NCBI RefSeq assembly: GCF_003412465.1
Contig: NZ_QTJV01000008.1
Location: 1 to 64,000, forward strand
Reading direction: 5' to 3'
Source of the DNA: Chitinophaga silvisoli
Lineage (GTDB): Bacteria; Bacteroidota; Bacteroidia; Chitinophagales; Chitinophagaceae
Length of the DNA stretch: 64,000 nt
Shown here: in pieces, positions 44,443 through 52,561 of the stretch
Layout of the letters: each line of letters opens with the position of its first letter
Position numbering within the stretch: position 1 is the first letter of the stretch
Made by a program: the position numbers and the translations under genes
The notes under the pieces: model-generated
Told to the model about the DNA's origin: nothing
What the model saw: the letters and a program-made list of their open reading frames with translations, nothing else
Database searches by the model: none

Positions 44443-47400
44443 ATGAAAGCAATTTTACTCATTTTACTTCCTTTATTATTGTGTGTAAGCAGTGTAAACG
44501 CCCAAATTCCTAATACGGGTATTACGGGTTTACAGGGTATGAACTATCAGGCGGTACTGAGAAAGACCAGTACGCAGGGTGTAGCAGCGAACCAATCTGT
44601 ACTGATTAAGTTCTCTATTTCCGCTCAATCTGGTGGTACTCCTGTATACGAGGAGGTACAGTCTACTGTAAGTTCCCAGCAGGGTATTATTTCTGCTGTA
44701 ATAGGTAAGGGAACGGTTGTGACCGGGTCATGGAGTGCAATACCCTGGAGCAGTGGCTATGTTTGGTTGCAGGCTTATGCGGATATGACGCAGACGGGTG
44801 CTTACGAGGTAATTGGTAACCCTGTACAGATGTTTGCCGTACCCTATGCCATGTATGCAGCGAATGGCGGAGGCAGTGGCTCCGGCGGTACAGGAACAGG
44901 AACCGGCACCGGCATCAGCTGGAAAGGTACGCTGACAACGGCACCTGTCACTGCTATCACGGGTGATGCTTATTATAATAGTACTGACAAAAAATCTTAT
45001 ATCTACGATAGTCTGGGGGTATGGCAGATCATGACACAGGATGGTTATGGTATTAGCTGGCTGGGGGAGTTTACGACTGATCCTGCTACCCCGGTTCAGA
45101 ACCAGGCTTATTACAATTCTGCCGACAGGAAGTCCTATATTTTTGATGGTACTGCATGGCAGATTATGAGCCAGGATGGAAGCGGGATGACCTGGCTGGG
45201 CCAGTTTACGACCGATCCTGTTGGTCCTTCTGTAAACCAGGCTTATTATAACATGACGGACAGGAAGTCTTATATCTATGATGGTACTGCATGGCAGATC
45301 ATGGCCCAGGATGGTAATACGCTTGTGTGGCTGGGAACACTTACTACTGCTCCTGCGACTCCTGCTGTTAATGACGCTTATTACAATTCTACTGATAAAA
45401 AATCTTATATCTACGATGGCACTGCATGGCAGGTCATGGCACAGGATGGTAATATGCTTAAGTGGCTGGGAACACTTACTACTGCTCCTGCGACTCCTGC
45501 TGTTAATGACGCTTATTATAATTCTACTGATAAAAAATCTTACATCTACGATGGCACTGCATGGCAGGTGCTCACGGAAGATGGTTTGCAGGGTGTAGGT
45601 ATATCCTGGTTAGGCTCTTTTGCTACTGCACCGGCCACGCCTACCCTGAACCAGGCTTATTACAATACCACTGACCGTGCTGCCTATATTTATGATGGCA
45701 CAGCATGGCAGATCCTGGCAGAAGGTGGTACCGGCTGGACATTGAAGACGCTGGATTACGAAACTTCCGGTCTCCTGGGTCTTGCTACTACAGCCAGTCC
45801 GGATACACTGAAAGCGACGAAGAAGGTATGGTTGACGACAGGTAATACAGGAACGAACAGTAACTCTGAATTCATTGGTACCCTGGATACAGCTGCTTTT
45901 GCTATCAAAACAAATGGTAATGGTACACAACAGGAAAGAATGCACTTTACCAAGACTGCGAGGATCTTTGTGAATGGTAGTGCGGATACAGCATCTTCCC
46001 AGGGGCAGGCGGTATTTACGGTATTTGGTGGAGGTGCACCGCTGGCACTGAATCCAAGTGAACCAAGTACTGACCACGCGATTAACGGTTATAACTCTAA
46101 CAGTACTGCTGCTATCTATGGCCGTAACTATAGTAATGGTTATGGTATACAGGGGGTATCATCCGCAGGTGCCGGCGTATACGGCTGGTCCAACACGAAG
46201 AGTTCATTGCCGATAAAAGGTGAAAACTACTCCAGTTCAGGGGGCTACGGGATCTTTGGATCTTCCCGCTCTCCCTATTTATATAATGGCGCGAGCTACG
46301 GTGCAGGTGTGATTGGCTGGTCCCAGAGTACATCGGGTATTGGTTTGATGGGAATCGGGAACAACCTGGATTATACAAATGGCAGCCTGTTGCAGGGCCC
46401 TACAAACGGTGCAGGTGTACTAGGCAACGGTCTGAACTACGGTGTGGTAGGTATTGGAGGGGTTTCCAATACTACGCTGGGGGTGGGTGTAGCAGGTGGT
46501 GGTAATAATATGCCTGTCGTTGCGCCTGCTTCAGGTGGTGCGGGTGTATCAGGTGTAGGCTATATTGGTGTAACGGGTTATGGTAAGAGTACCGGTAACT
46601 CTGGTGGTGATGCCGGTCGCTGGGGCGCTTATTTTGAAAGCCGTTATAACAGTACGCCGATCGGTTATATTTATATAGCGGGTCAGTCCACTGCAGGTAC
46701 CTTTGTTGGTTTTGCCACAACAGGTACGAAGTCCACCATTGTAAAAGATGAAACAGGTACAGGCAGAATGCTGTATTGTCCGGAGGCACCGGAAGTGCTG
46801 TTCCAGGACTATGGTACTGGTGAACTGACAGATGGTAAGGCGCACATTGATCTCGATAAATTATTGACCCAGCATATTCGTGTAGATGCAAAGCACCCGC
46901 TGAAGGTCTTTATCCAGCTGGAAGGCGATTGTAATGGTGTATTTGTGACTAACAAATCAGCGAGTGGGTTTGATGTAAAGGAATTACAAAATGGTAAATC
47001 AAATGTTGCTTTCACCTGGCAGATTGTGGCCAGCAGGGCGGATGAAGTGAGTGCTACGGGCAGTCAGCTGAATTACTCAGATCAGCGCTTTGCAGTAGCG
47101 CCGGGCGCGCTGCCAACGATCGAAGATGTAAGGCCAGGAGTTGATTCTGCAATAGCAGCGGAAGATGCGGCAGCGGCGGCAGCGGCAGCCAAGGCTGATG
47201 CAAGAGAAGCTGCGGAGGCGAAAGTAGCAGCAGGAAAAAAAGTGGCACTGAAGACAGCAGAAGCCACCATTGTAAACAAAGCATTTTCCAACCTCCAGTT
47301 CGCAAGTGCGAAAGCAGAGATAGCTAAAAGTTCATTGTCATCCATGGACAAGCTGGCTACGCTGCTGAAGACTCATCCTGAATGGCATGTGACACTGAGC

Positions 47401-47619
47401 GGTCATACAGACAACGAGGGAACCCCGGCATTTAACCAGACACTTTCAGAAAAAAGAAGCGAAGCGGTAAAGACCTACCTGACCTCAAAAGGAGTGATTG
47501 CAGATCATATCACGACTATCGGTTACGGACAAACTAAACCCCTGAGCACAGAAAATACCCAGGTTGCCAAAGAGAAGAACCGACGCGTAGAAATCGCAAT
47601 TTATTCAGAAAGACCTTAG
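44443..47619 (+). CDS. Large repeat-containing surface protein with C-terminal OmpA domain
   Basis: A 1058-residue exported protein (signal ending SVNAQ). After an N-terminal beta domain, six tandem 45-residue repeats follow (~156-428), each of the form W-G-TT-P-YYN-D-KSYIYDGTAWQ. A Gly/Ser/Tyr-rich middle with many GVxG turns (~545-745) resembles beta-helix or fibre segments. An Ala-rich coiled coil (~905-945) leads into an OmpA peptidoglycan-binding domain (SGHTDNEGT, LSEKRSEAVKTYL). It is probably anchored to the wall and exposed outside, as an adhesin or structural protein; the role is not known. First gene of a likely three-gene operon. Confidence 0.85.
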   Translation: MKAILLILLPLLLCVSSVNAQIPNTGITGLQGMNYQAVLRKTSTQGVAANQSVLIKFSISAQSGGTPVYEEVQSTVSSQQGIISAVIGKGTVVTGSWSAIPWSSGYVWLQAYADMTQTGAYEVIGNPVQMFAVPYAMYAANGGGSGSGGTGTGTGTGISWKGTLTTAPVTAITGDAYYNSTDKKSYIYDSLGVWQIMTQDGYGISWLGEFTTDPATPVQNQAYYNSADRKSYIFDGTAWQIMSQDGSGMTWLGQFTTDPVGPSVNQAYYNMTDRKSYIYDGTAWQIMAQDGNTLVWLGTLTTAPATPAVNDAYYNSTDKKSYIYDGTAWQVMAQDGNMLKWLGTLTTAPATPAVNDAYYNSTDKKSYIYDGTAWQVLTEDGLQGVGISWLGSFATAPATPTLNQAYYNTTDRAAYIYDGTAWQILAEGGTGWTLKTLDYETSGLLGLATTASPDTLKATKKVWLTTGNTGTNSNSEFIGTLDTAAFAIKTNGNGTQQERMHFTKTARIFVNGSADTASSQGQAVFTVFGGGAPLALNPSEPSTDHAINGYNSNSTAAIYGRNYSNGYGIQGVSSAGAGVYGWSNTKSSLPIKGENYSSSGGYGIFGSSRSPYLYNGASYGAGVIGWSQSTSGIGLMGIGNNLDYTNGSLLQGPTNGAGVLGNGLNYGVVGIGGVSNTTLGVGVAGGGNNMPVVAPASGGAGVSGVGYIGVTGYGKSTGNSGGDAGRWGAYFESRYNSTPIGYIYIAGQSTAGTFVGFATTGTKSTIVKDETGTGRMLYCPEAPEVLFQDYGTGELTDGKAHIDLDKLLTQHIRVDAKHPLKVFIQLEGDCNGVFVTNKSASGFDVKELQNGKSNVAFTWQIVASRADEVSATGSQLNYSDQRFAVAPGALPTIEDVRPGVDSAIAAEDAAAAAAAAKADAREAAEAKVAAGKKVALKTAEATIVNKAFSNLQFASAKAEIAKSSLSSMDKLATLLKTHPEWHVTLSGHTDNEGTPAFNQTLSEKRSEAVKTYLTSKGVIADHITTIGYGQTKPLSTENTQVAKEKNRRVEIAIYSERP
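45319..45588 (+). repeat. Near-identical 135-bp in-frame duplication
   Basis: Repeats 4 (45319-45453) and 5 (45454-45588) of the surface protein agree at almost every base in their first 110 bp, far more than the other four repeats. This indicates recent expansion by whole repeat units. Confidence 0.9.
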
Positions 47620-47621
47620 GA

Positions 47622-48197
47622 ATGATAAATCTGAGAAGAACCATATTTGCAGGCCTGCTAATGACTGCCATGATGATGGTAGCGGGGCTGTCGTATGGGC
47701 AGACAGCTACGGATACGACCCCTGTAACAACCGTCAACTGGCAGACCAAGCAATATACGATCAGTTCTGCCGGAGAGGCTTTGCTGGTCCAGGGTGCTTT
47801 TTACATTGCTTACAATATAGGTGAGCCTATCATTTTTGCAGATAGTAGTCTGAACTATGCACTCTGGTTTGGTTTTGAACAACCATTGGGCGATACGATT
47901 GCTTACAAGAAGGATGATATGACGATTTATCCCAATCCTGCCTATACGAGTACAGCCACAGTGAAGTATGTGATGAGTGATGGCAACGGGAGTTCGGGGA
48001 TTTCGAAGATTGATATCAGGATTGTGAATCTGTCTGGTCAGCTGATGTTTACAGATTCGCAGACGGTGGATGAAAAGGAAAGTATTTTTGTTTACCAGTT
48101 TGATACAGAAAAATACAACCCAGGTATATATGTAGTCACCCTGTTTATGGATACAGGGATCAAAGCCAGCCGAAAATTTGTACGAGTGAGATTATAA
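47622..48197 (+). CDS. Exported protein with type IX secretion C-terminal signal
   Basis: A 191-residue protein with signal peptide (VAGLSYGQ) and a type A T9SS sorting domain at the C-terminus (IYPNPAYTSTATVKY, then NLSGQLM, YNPGIYVVTLFMD and RKFVRVRL). The cargo part (~25-95) is very short. It begins 2 bp after the OmpA-type gene, with its ribosome binding site inside that gene's end, so the two are co-translated. It may be a surface partner of the large protein. Confidence 0.85.
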   Translation: MINLRRTIFAGLLMTAMMMVAGLSYGQTATDTTPVTTVNWQTKQYTISSAGEALLVQGAFYIAYNIGEPIIFADSSLNYALWFGFEQPLGDTIAYKKDDMTIYPNPAYTSTATVKYVMSDGNGSSGISKIDIRIVNLSGQLMFTDSQTVDEKESIFVYQFDTEKYNPGIYVVTLFMDTGIKASRKFVRVRL

Positions 48198-48220
48198 AGA
48201 ATATGCCTTATCTTAAAGGT

Positions 48221-48676
48221 ATGAAAAAGATAATTCCACTCTGCCTGCTGGCAATTGTTATGATGACCCGTATTCGCGCCATTGCCCAAGAAAAAAGCCC
48301 GGTACTGAACCATATCGCTGTATATGTATATGATCTTGAAAAAACCACTGCATTCTATCGGGATATACTCCGGATAGATACGATTCCAGAACCTTTTCAT
48401 GACGGTAAACATTCCTGGTTTAAGATCGGCGAGCATAGCCAGCTACACCTGATTCGGGGAGCTGCGGCGGTGACTGTGCATGATAAAAACGGGCATTTGT
48501 GTTTTAGTGTGCCGGATATGGCGGCTTTTGTAGGCAGGTTGCATGCGAATAAGATTCCGTTTGAGAGCTGGCAGGGTGTGGCGGATACACCGACTAAGCG
48601 GGTGGATGGTGTGCAGCAGGTGTATTTTAAGGATCCGGAGGGGAACTGGATAGAGGTGAATGATGATAAGTATTGA
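48221..48676 (+). CDS. Exported VOC (glyoxalase/dioxygenase fold) protein
   Basis: A ~151-residue protein with a signal peptide (LLAIVMMTRIRAIAQ) and one VOC domain of paired beta-alpha-beta-beta-beta units: LNHIAVYVYDLEKTTAFYRD and YFKDPEGNWIEV. Metal ligands are suggested by His in LNHIAV and Glu in WIEV. ATG 48221 gives a clean signal; an ATG six codons upstream is possible. Function beyond the fold is unknown. The stop sits at the edge of a 19-20 bp tandem array. Confidence 0.82.
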   Translation: MKKIIPLCLLAIVMMTRIRAIAQEKSPVLNHIAVYVYDLEKTTAFYRDILRIDTIPEPFHDGKHSWFKIGEHSQLHLIRGAAAVTVHDKNGHLCFSVPDMAAFVGRLHANKIPFESWQGVADTPTKRVDGVQQVYFKDPEGNWIEVNDDKY

Positions 48677-48840
48677 GGGGGTGTTGGTTTTATTGAGGGA
48701 GTTGGTTTTATTGAGGAGAGTTGGTTTTATTGAGGGAGAGTTGGTTTTATGAGGGAGAGTTGGTTTTATGAGGGAGAGTTGGTTTTATGAGGGAGAGTTG
48801 GTTTTATGAGGGAGAGTTTTCTATTGAGGGAGGATTGGTT
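48672..48840 (+). repeat. 19-20 bp array starting at the VOC stop codon
   Basis: About nine units of TATTGAGGGAGAGTTGGTTT type, the later ones as ATGAGGGAGAGTTGGTTTT. The first unit begins with the last codon and stop of the gene (TATTGAGGG). The plus strand is practically free of C across the array. Confidence 0.9.
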
Positions 48841-48861
48841 TTGGGAAAAGGGAATTGATGG

Positions 48862-48884
48862 AAGCCTGAGTAGGACTCAGGCTT
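48862..48884. terminator. Stem-loop between convergent VOC and mscS genes
   Basis: Perfect AAGCCTGAG (48862-48870) / CTCAGGCTT (48876-48884) with TAGGA loop. There is no long T run. Confidence 0.7.
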
Positions 48885-48892
48885 ATTGGAGA

Positions 48893-48968
48893 GTTGGTTA
48901 CGCAGGCTTGTTCAGGGATTAATTTCCCAGAATTGTTCCGCAGTTGGTTACTCAGGCTTGTCCGGGAA
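48893..48968. repeat. Echo of the mscS 3' end (50-bp offset)
   Basis: GTTGGTTACTCAGGCTTGTC (48943-48962), which covers the mscS stop, recurs as GTTGGTTACGCAGGCTTGTT (48893-48912). In the copy the stop TGA has become TGC. The hairpin 10 bp further on carries the same CTCAGGCTT. Confidence 0.85.
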
Positions 48969-50082
48969 TTTCGAAGGGGTTGATATCGTTCTTTTGTTTG
49001 ACACCTTCTTCCAGCACAGCGCGTGTTTTAGGCAGGCAATAAGGATGATTGTCCCGCAGGAAAACAAGCATCTTTTCCCTGATATCACAACGGAGATCAA
49101 AGGCCTTCCCTGAACTGTTGGCACTTACCAGGAAGCGGACTTCAATCACCCGGTCTTTAATATCAGTCACCTGTACGGCCTTCACTCTTCTATCCCATAG
49201 CGGATGGGTTTTGAGAATCCTGTCAAACTCCTCCCGCATGGCATCGAAAGGTGCAGTATGATCCAGGTATAGAAAAGCGGTGCCAAGGATGGCGGAACCT
49301 GTGCGGGTCCAGTTCTGGAAAGGCTTTTCAATAAAATAATTAATGGGCAGAATCAGTTTACGCTGGTCCCAGATCCCGAGTACGACGTAGGTAAGGGTAA
49401 TCTCTTCTACCCTGCCCCACTCCCCTTCCACGACCAGTACATCGTCGATACGAATGGGTTGCGTAAAAGCGATCTGCATGCCGGCGAGAAAATTGGACAG
49501 GGAACGTTGGGCGGCAAAACCGATGATGATACCGCTGACCCCTACACCGGTGAGTAAACCGGCACCGATCTTCCGGAGATTGTCGAAACTGAGTAGTACT
49601 GCACAAAGTGTGAGAACTAAAATGGTGCTAACGGCGAATTTACGGACGAACTGTAATTGGGTCCTTAATTTACGCTCGCGGAGATTGTCTTCCTTACTCA
49701 GATCGTAGCTGTGGTACATATAGTCTTCAAAGACTTTGACCAGGCCGGTGAGTGTAAATCCGAAGGCAATGATGAGGCAGATTTCAGCTGTTTTATTGAG
49801 GAAGTTCATGGGTTTCCGGGAGAGCTCCATGAAAGGAAGAACCATATTAAAAACCAGCAATGGTAGCAAATAATTCACAGCCAGGCCCAGGCGGTTAAGG
49901 ATGGAACGGATTAAAGAATAGCTGGTATTTTTCCTTGTCGTCAGGCGAAGAATAAATGCCAATAAGTATTTGATAATCAGCCCAGTAATGAGTGCCGAGG
50001 CACCCAGCAAAATATTCCATAAAAATGGAGGCAGGTTAAGGTTTCTCTGTAAAACATCGAGCATGGTCACGTAGTTTGTCAT
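48952..50082 (-). CDS. MscS-family mechanosensitive channel
   Basis: A ~376-residue inner-membrane protein. About four N-terminal membrane helices are followed by the pore helix and MscS domain (GAGLLTGVGVSGIIIGFAAQ, then SLSNFLAGMQIAFTQPIRIDDVL) and a cytosolic C-terminal part. It should open under membrane tension to release solutes. ATG 50082 (MTNYVTMLDV) is chosen because the 19 codons further upstream lie in the first copy of a 62-bp tandem array and are not family sequence; ATG 50064 is also possible. Confidence 0.88.
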   Translation of the reverse strand: MTNYVTMLDVLQRNLNLPPFLWNILLGASALITGLIIKYLLAFILRLTTRKNTSYSLIRSILNRLGLAVNYLLPLLVFNMVLPFMELSRKPMNFLNKTAEICLIIAFGFTLTGLVKVFEDYMYHSYDLSKEDNLRERKLRTQLQFVRKFAVSTILVLTLCAVLLSFDNLRKIGAGLLTGVGVSGIIIGFAAQRSLSNFLAGMQIAFTQPIRIDDVLVVEGEWGRVEEITLTYVVLGIWDQRKLILPINYFIEKPFQNWTRTGSAILGTAFLYLDHTAPFDAMREEFDRILKTHPLWDRRVKAVQVTDIKDRVIEVRFLVSANSSGKAFDLRCDIREKMLVFLRDNHPYCLPKTRAVLEEGVKQKNDINPFEIPGQA

Positions 50083-50107
50083 GAAAAGCCTAATTTCCCG
50101 CAAAGAA

Positions 50108-50478
50108 CATACCGGGATGAGCCGGGATAGCCGGGCCAATTTAGGTGCTTATAATCTGAGGTAGCCGTTCATACCGGGATGAGCCGGGATATTCGGGTCA
50201 ATTTTGGTGCTTATAATCTGAGGTAGCCGTTCATACCGGGATGAGCCGGGATATTCGGGCCAATTTTAGTGCTTATAATCTGAGGTAGCCTTTCATACCG
50301 GGACGAGCCGGGATCTTCGGGTCAATTTAGGTGCTTATAATCTGAAGTAGCCTTTCATACCGGGACGAGCCGGGATATTCGGGCCAATTTTTGGTGCTTA
50401 ACCTGAGGTAGCCTTTCATACCGGGATGAGCCGGGATATTCGGGTCAATTTTGGTGCTTATAACCTGAGGTAGCCGTT
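50108..50478. repeat. 62-bp tandem array between divergent mscS and helicase genes, 6 copies
   Basis: Units start at 50108, 50170, 50232, 50294, 50356 and 50417 with CATACCGGGAYGAGCCGGGA, then TTCGGGYCAATTTTGGTGC and TTATAATCTGAGGTAGCC. Copies differ at only a few positions. The array occupies the whole shared promoter region. Confidence 0.95.
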
Positions 50479-50536
50479 TTTGGCCGGATTGTGCTATCTT
50501 TAAGAAATATTTAATTATTTTAAACAGTACATCGCT

Positions 50537-51784
50537 TTGTATTTTGATGAATTTGACCTGGATGACAGGGTACTAGACGGAATTGACGCAATGGGATATA
50601 CCACAGCAACGCCTGTACAGGAAAAAGTTATACCCCCCATAATTGCCGGTAAGGATATCCTTGCCTGCGCACAAACAGGCACTGGTAAAACTGCCGCTTT
50701 CCTGCTCCCCATTATTCATAGGCTCCTTACCGAGCATCACGATAACCATAAGATCAATTCCCTGATTATTGTTCCTACCAGAGAACTGGCGGTACAGATC
50801 GCGCAGACGCTGGAAGGGATGTCATATTTTACCAATATCAGCTCTATTGCTGTGTATGGAGGTAGTAATGGTGCATTGTTCTCCGCCGAAAAGAAGGCTT
50901 TGACTTCCGGGGTAGACATGGTGATTTGTACGCCTGGTCGTATGATTGCGCACCTGAACATGGGGTATGTGAAACTGGATGCAGTAAAATACCTGGTTTT
51001 GGATGAAGCTGACCGTATGCTGGACATGGGTTTTAGTGATGACATCATTAAGATCACCTCTTTCCTGCCCAGGCAGCGACAGAACCTGTTGTTTTCTGCA
51101 ACTATGCCAGATAAGATCCGCAAATTGGCTTTGAAGATCCTGCATCAGCCGGAGGAGATCAATATTGCGATTTCCAAACCACCGGAGAAGATCGTGCAGG
51201 AAGCTTTCGTGGTGTATGAAGAGCAGAAACCTGCCCTGATCAAGGCTTTGCTGAAGCAGAAACAGTTTGAGAATATCATTATCTTCTGTTCCAGAAAGCA
51301 GAATGTGAAGCAGCTGACGTATGAGTTGCAGAAGGCTAAGTTTACAGTAGAACAGATTCACTCAGACCTGGAGCAGGATAAGAGAGAGCAGGTACTGATG
51401 GATTTTAAGTCGAAGAAGCTGAAGATCCTGGTGGCAACGGATATTTTGAGCAGGGGCATCGATATTGAAGATATCAACCTGGTGATCAATTATGATGTGC
51501 CGAATGATGCGGAGGATTATATTCATAGGATCGGACGTACGGCAAGGGCTGCTACGGATGGTACAGCTTATACTATTATATCAGAGAAGGAGCAACGCAA
51601 GTTTGCCAGGATTGAGGAAGTACTGGGTAAATCAGTGACGAAAGCAGTGGTGCCTGAGGAATTGGGCCCGGTACCGGAGTATACGGCGAAGCCCGGAGGT
51701 GGTGGAAAGAAGCGGCCTGGAGGGTATAAGCACAGAAATAATAATAACAATAATAAGAGTAAGTATAGTAATAATAAGCGCTAG
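50537..51784 (+). CDS. DEAD-box RNA helicase
   Basis: A 415-residue RNA helicase with all core motifs: Q motif (TTATPVQEKVIP), Walker A AQTGTGKT, PTRELA, VLDEADRM, SAT, and in the second RecA domain IFCSRK, ATDILSRGIDI and HRIGRTARA. A short basic, Asn/Lys/Gly-rich tail (~375-415) may bind RNA. No ATG precedes the conserved start; TTG 50537 is the best candidate, while non-standard codons up to 50507 are open. A strong terminator follows. Confidence 0.93.
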   Translation: MYFDEFDLDDRVLDGIDAMGYTTATPVQEKVIPPIIAGKDILACAQTGTGKTAAFLLPIIHRLLTEHHDNHKINSLIIVPTRELAVQIAQTLEGMSYFTNISSIAVYGGSNGALFSAEKKALTSGVDMVICTPGRMIAHLNMGYVKLDAVKYLVLDEADRMLDMGFSDDIIKITSFLPRQRQNLLFSATMPDKIRKLALKILHQPEEINIAISKPPEKIVQEAFVVYEEQKPALIKALLKQKQFENIIIFCSRKQNVKQLTYELQKAKFTVEQIHSDLEQDKREQVLMDFKSKKLKILVATDILSRGIDIEDINLVINYDVPNDAEDYIHRIGRTARAATDGTAYTIISEKEQRKFARIEEVLGKSVTKAVVPEELGPVPEYTAKPGGGGKKRPGGYKHRNNNNNNKSKYSNNKR

Positions 51785-51806
51785 GCTTAATGACAAGATA
51801 TAGGGA

Positions 51807-51843
51807 AAGGCCCTGGTCAGACGACCAGGGCCTTCTTTTTTTT
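51807..51843 (+). terminator. Intrinsic terminator of the helicase gene
   Basis: 12-bp perfect stem AAGGCCCTGGTC (51807-51818) / GACCAGGGCCTT (51823-51834) with AGAC loop, then C and a run of T. Confidence 0.95.
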
Positions 51844-51979
51844 CCATTTTTTGGAAAAACTTCTAAAATAGAGACCTTTTTCAGGGTGTGCCAATTTACA
51901 AATCCGCCACCATGGCCGCTTTCAGCCGTGCCATTTTTTTGGTCTCAAAATGGTTTCTACTAAATCAAACGGCAACAAA

Positions 51980-52465
51980 ATGGCAACAAAAACAGACAGC
52001 AAAATATACGTCGTAGATGATGATCCATTTTACCTGGCGACTTACGATAAGCATCTGAGAGCACAGGGTTATACCAACATCTCCTGTTTTCTTTCAGGTA
52101 AGGATTTCCTGGAGCAGCTGGCAGATGAGCCTGAGATTGTAATCCTGGATCATGACCTTGGTGATATGACTGGCCTGGATGTGCTGAAAGAAATCAAACG
52201 GTTCAACACTAACATCTTTGTCATCTTTGCCAGTGCAAGACAGCAGCCCGACATCGCGACTGCTTCCCTGAAAAACGGTGCATTTGATTACATTATGAAG
52301 GACGATAATGTCCTGGAGCATATTACCTCTACCCTTAGCAAGCTGTTCGTAGTGCAGGATTACCTGAAGAAGAAAAAACGTAATAACCGCTTCTTCTTTT
52401 TCTTTAGCCTGATTGTAGCGACACTAATGATAGTAAGCTTTCTTCACGACATGTTAAGTCATTAA
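51980..52465 (+). CDS. Receiver domain with C-terminal membrane anchor
   Basis: A 161-residue response-regulator receiver (residues ~7-125) with intact acidic residues VVDDDP, phosphoacceptor D57 (VILDHDLGDMTG) and Lys (YIMKDD). Instead of an output domain it has a basic linker (KKKKRNNR) and one hydrophobic helix (~138-156, FFFFFSLIVATLMIVSF), so the receiver should be tethered to the inner face of the membrane. ATG 51950, ten codons upstream, is an alternative start. It lies near an NtrC regulator, an Hpt protein and a glycosyltransferase. Confidence 0.85.
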   Translation: MATKTDSKIYVVDDDPFYLATYDKHLRAQGYTNISCFLSGKDFLEQLADEPEIVILDHDLGDMTGLDVLKEIKRFNTNIFVIFASARQQPDIATASLKNGAFDYIMKDDNVLEHITSTLSKLFVVQDYLKKKKRNNRFFFFFSLIVATLMIVSFLHDMLSH

Positions 52466-52561
52466 TACTATGTTCTATTTAACTACCTAACCTACGATTG
52501 CTTACACCTAAGGTCCTTTTATCCCTATACCTGTAGAACTTATTTATAAATCACGCAACAC

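Noticed and set aside
50083..50139. N-terminal extension of MscS to an upstream start
   Set aside because: The extra 19 codons lie in the first unit of the 62-bp array and do not resemble MscS sequence.
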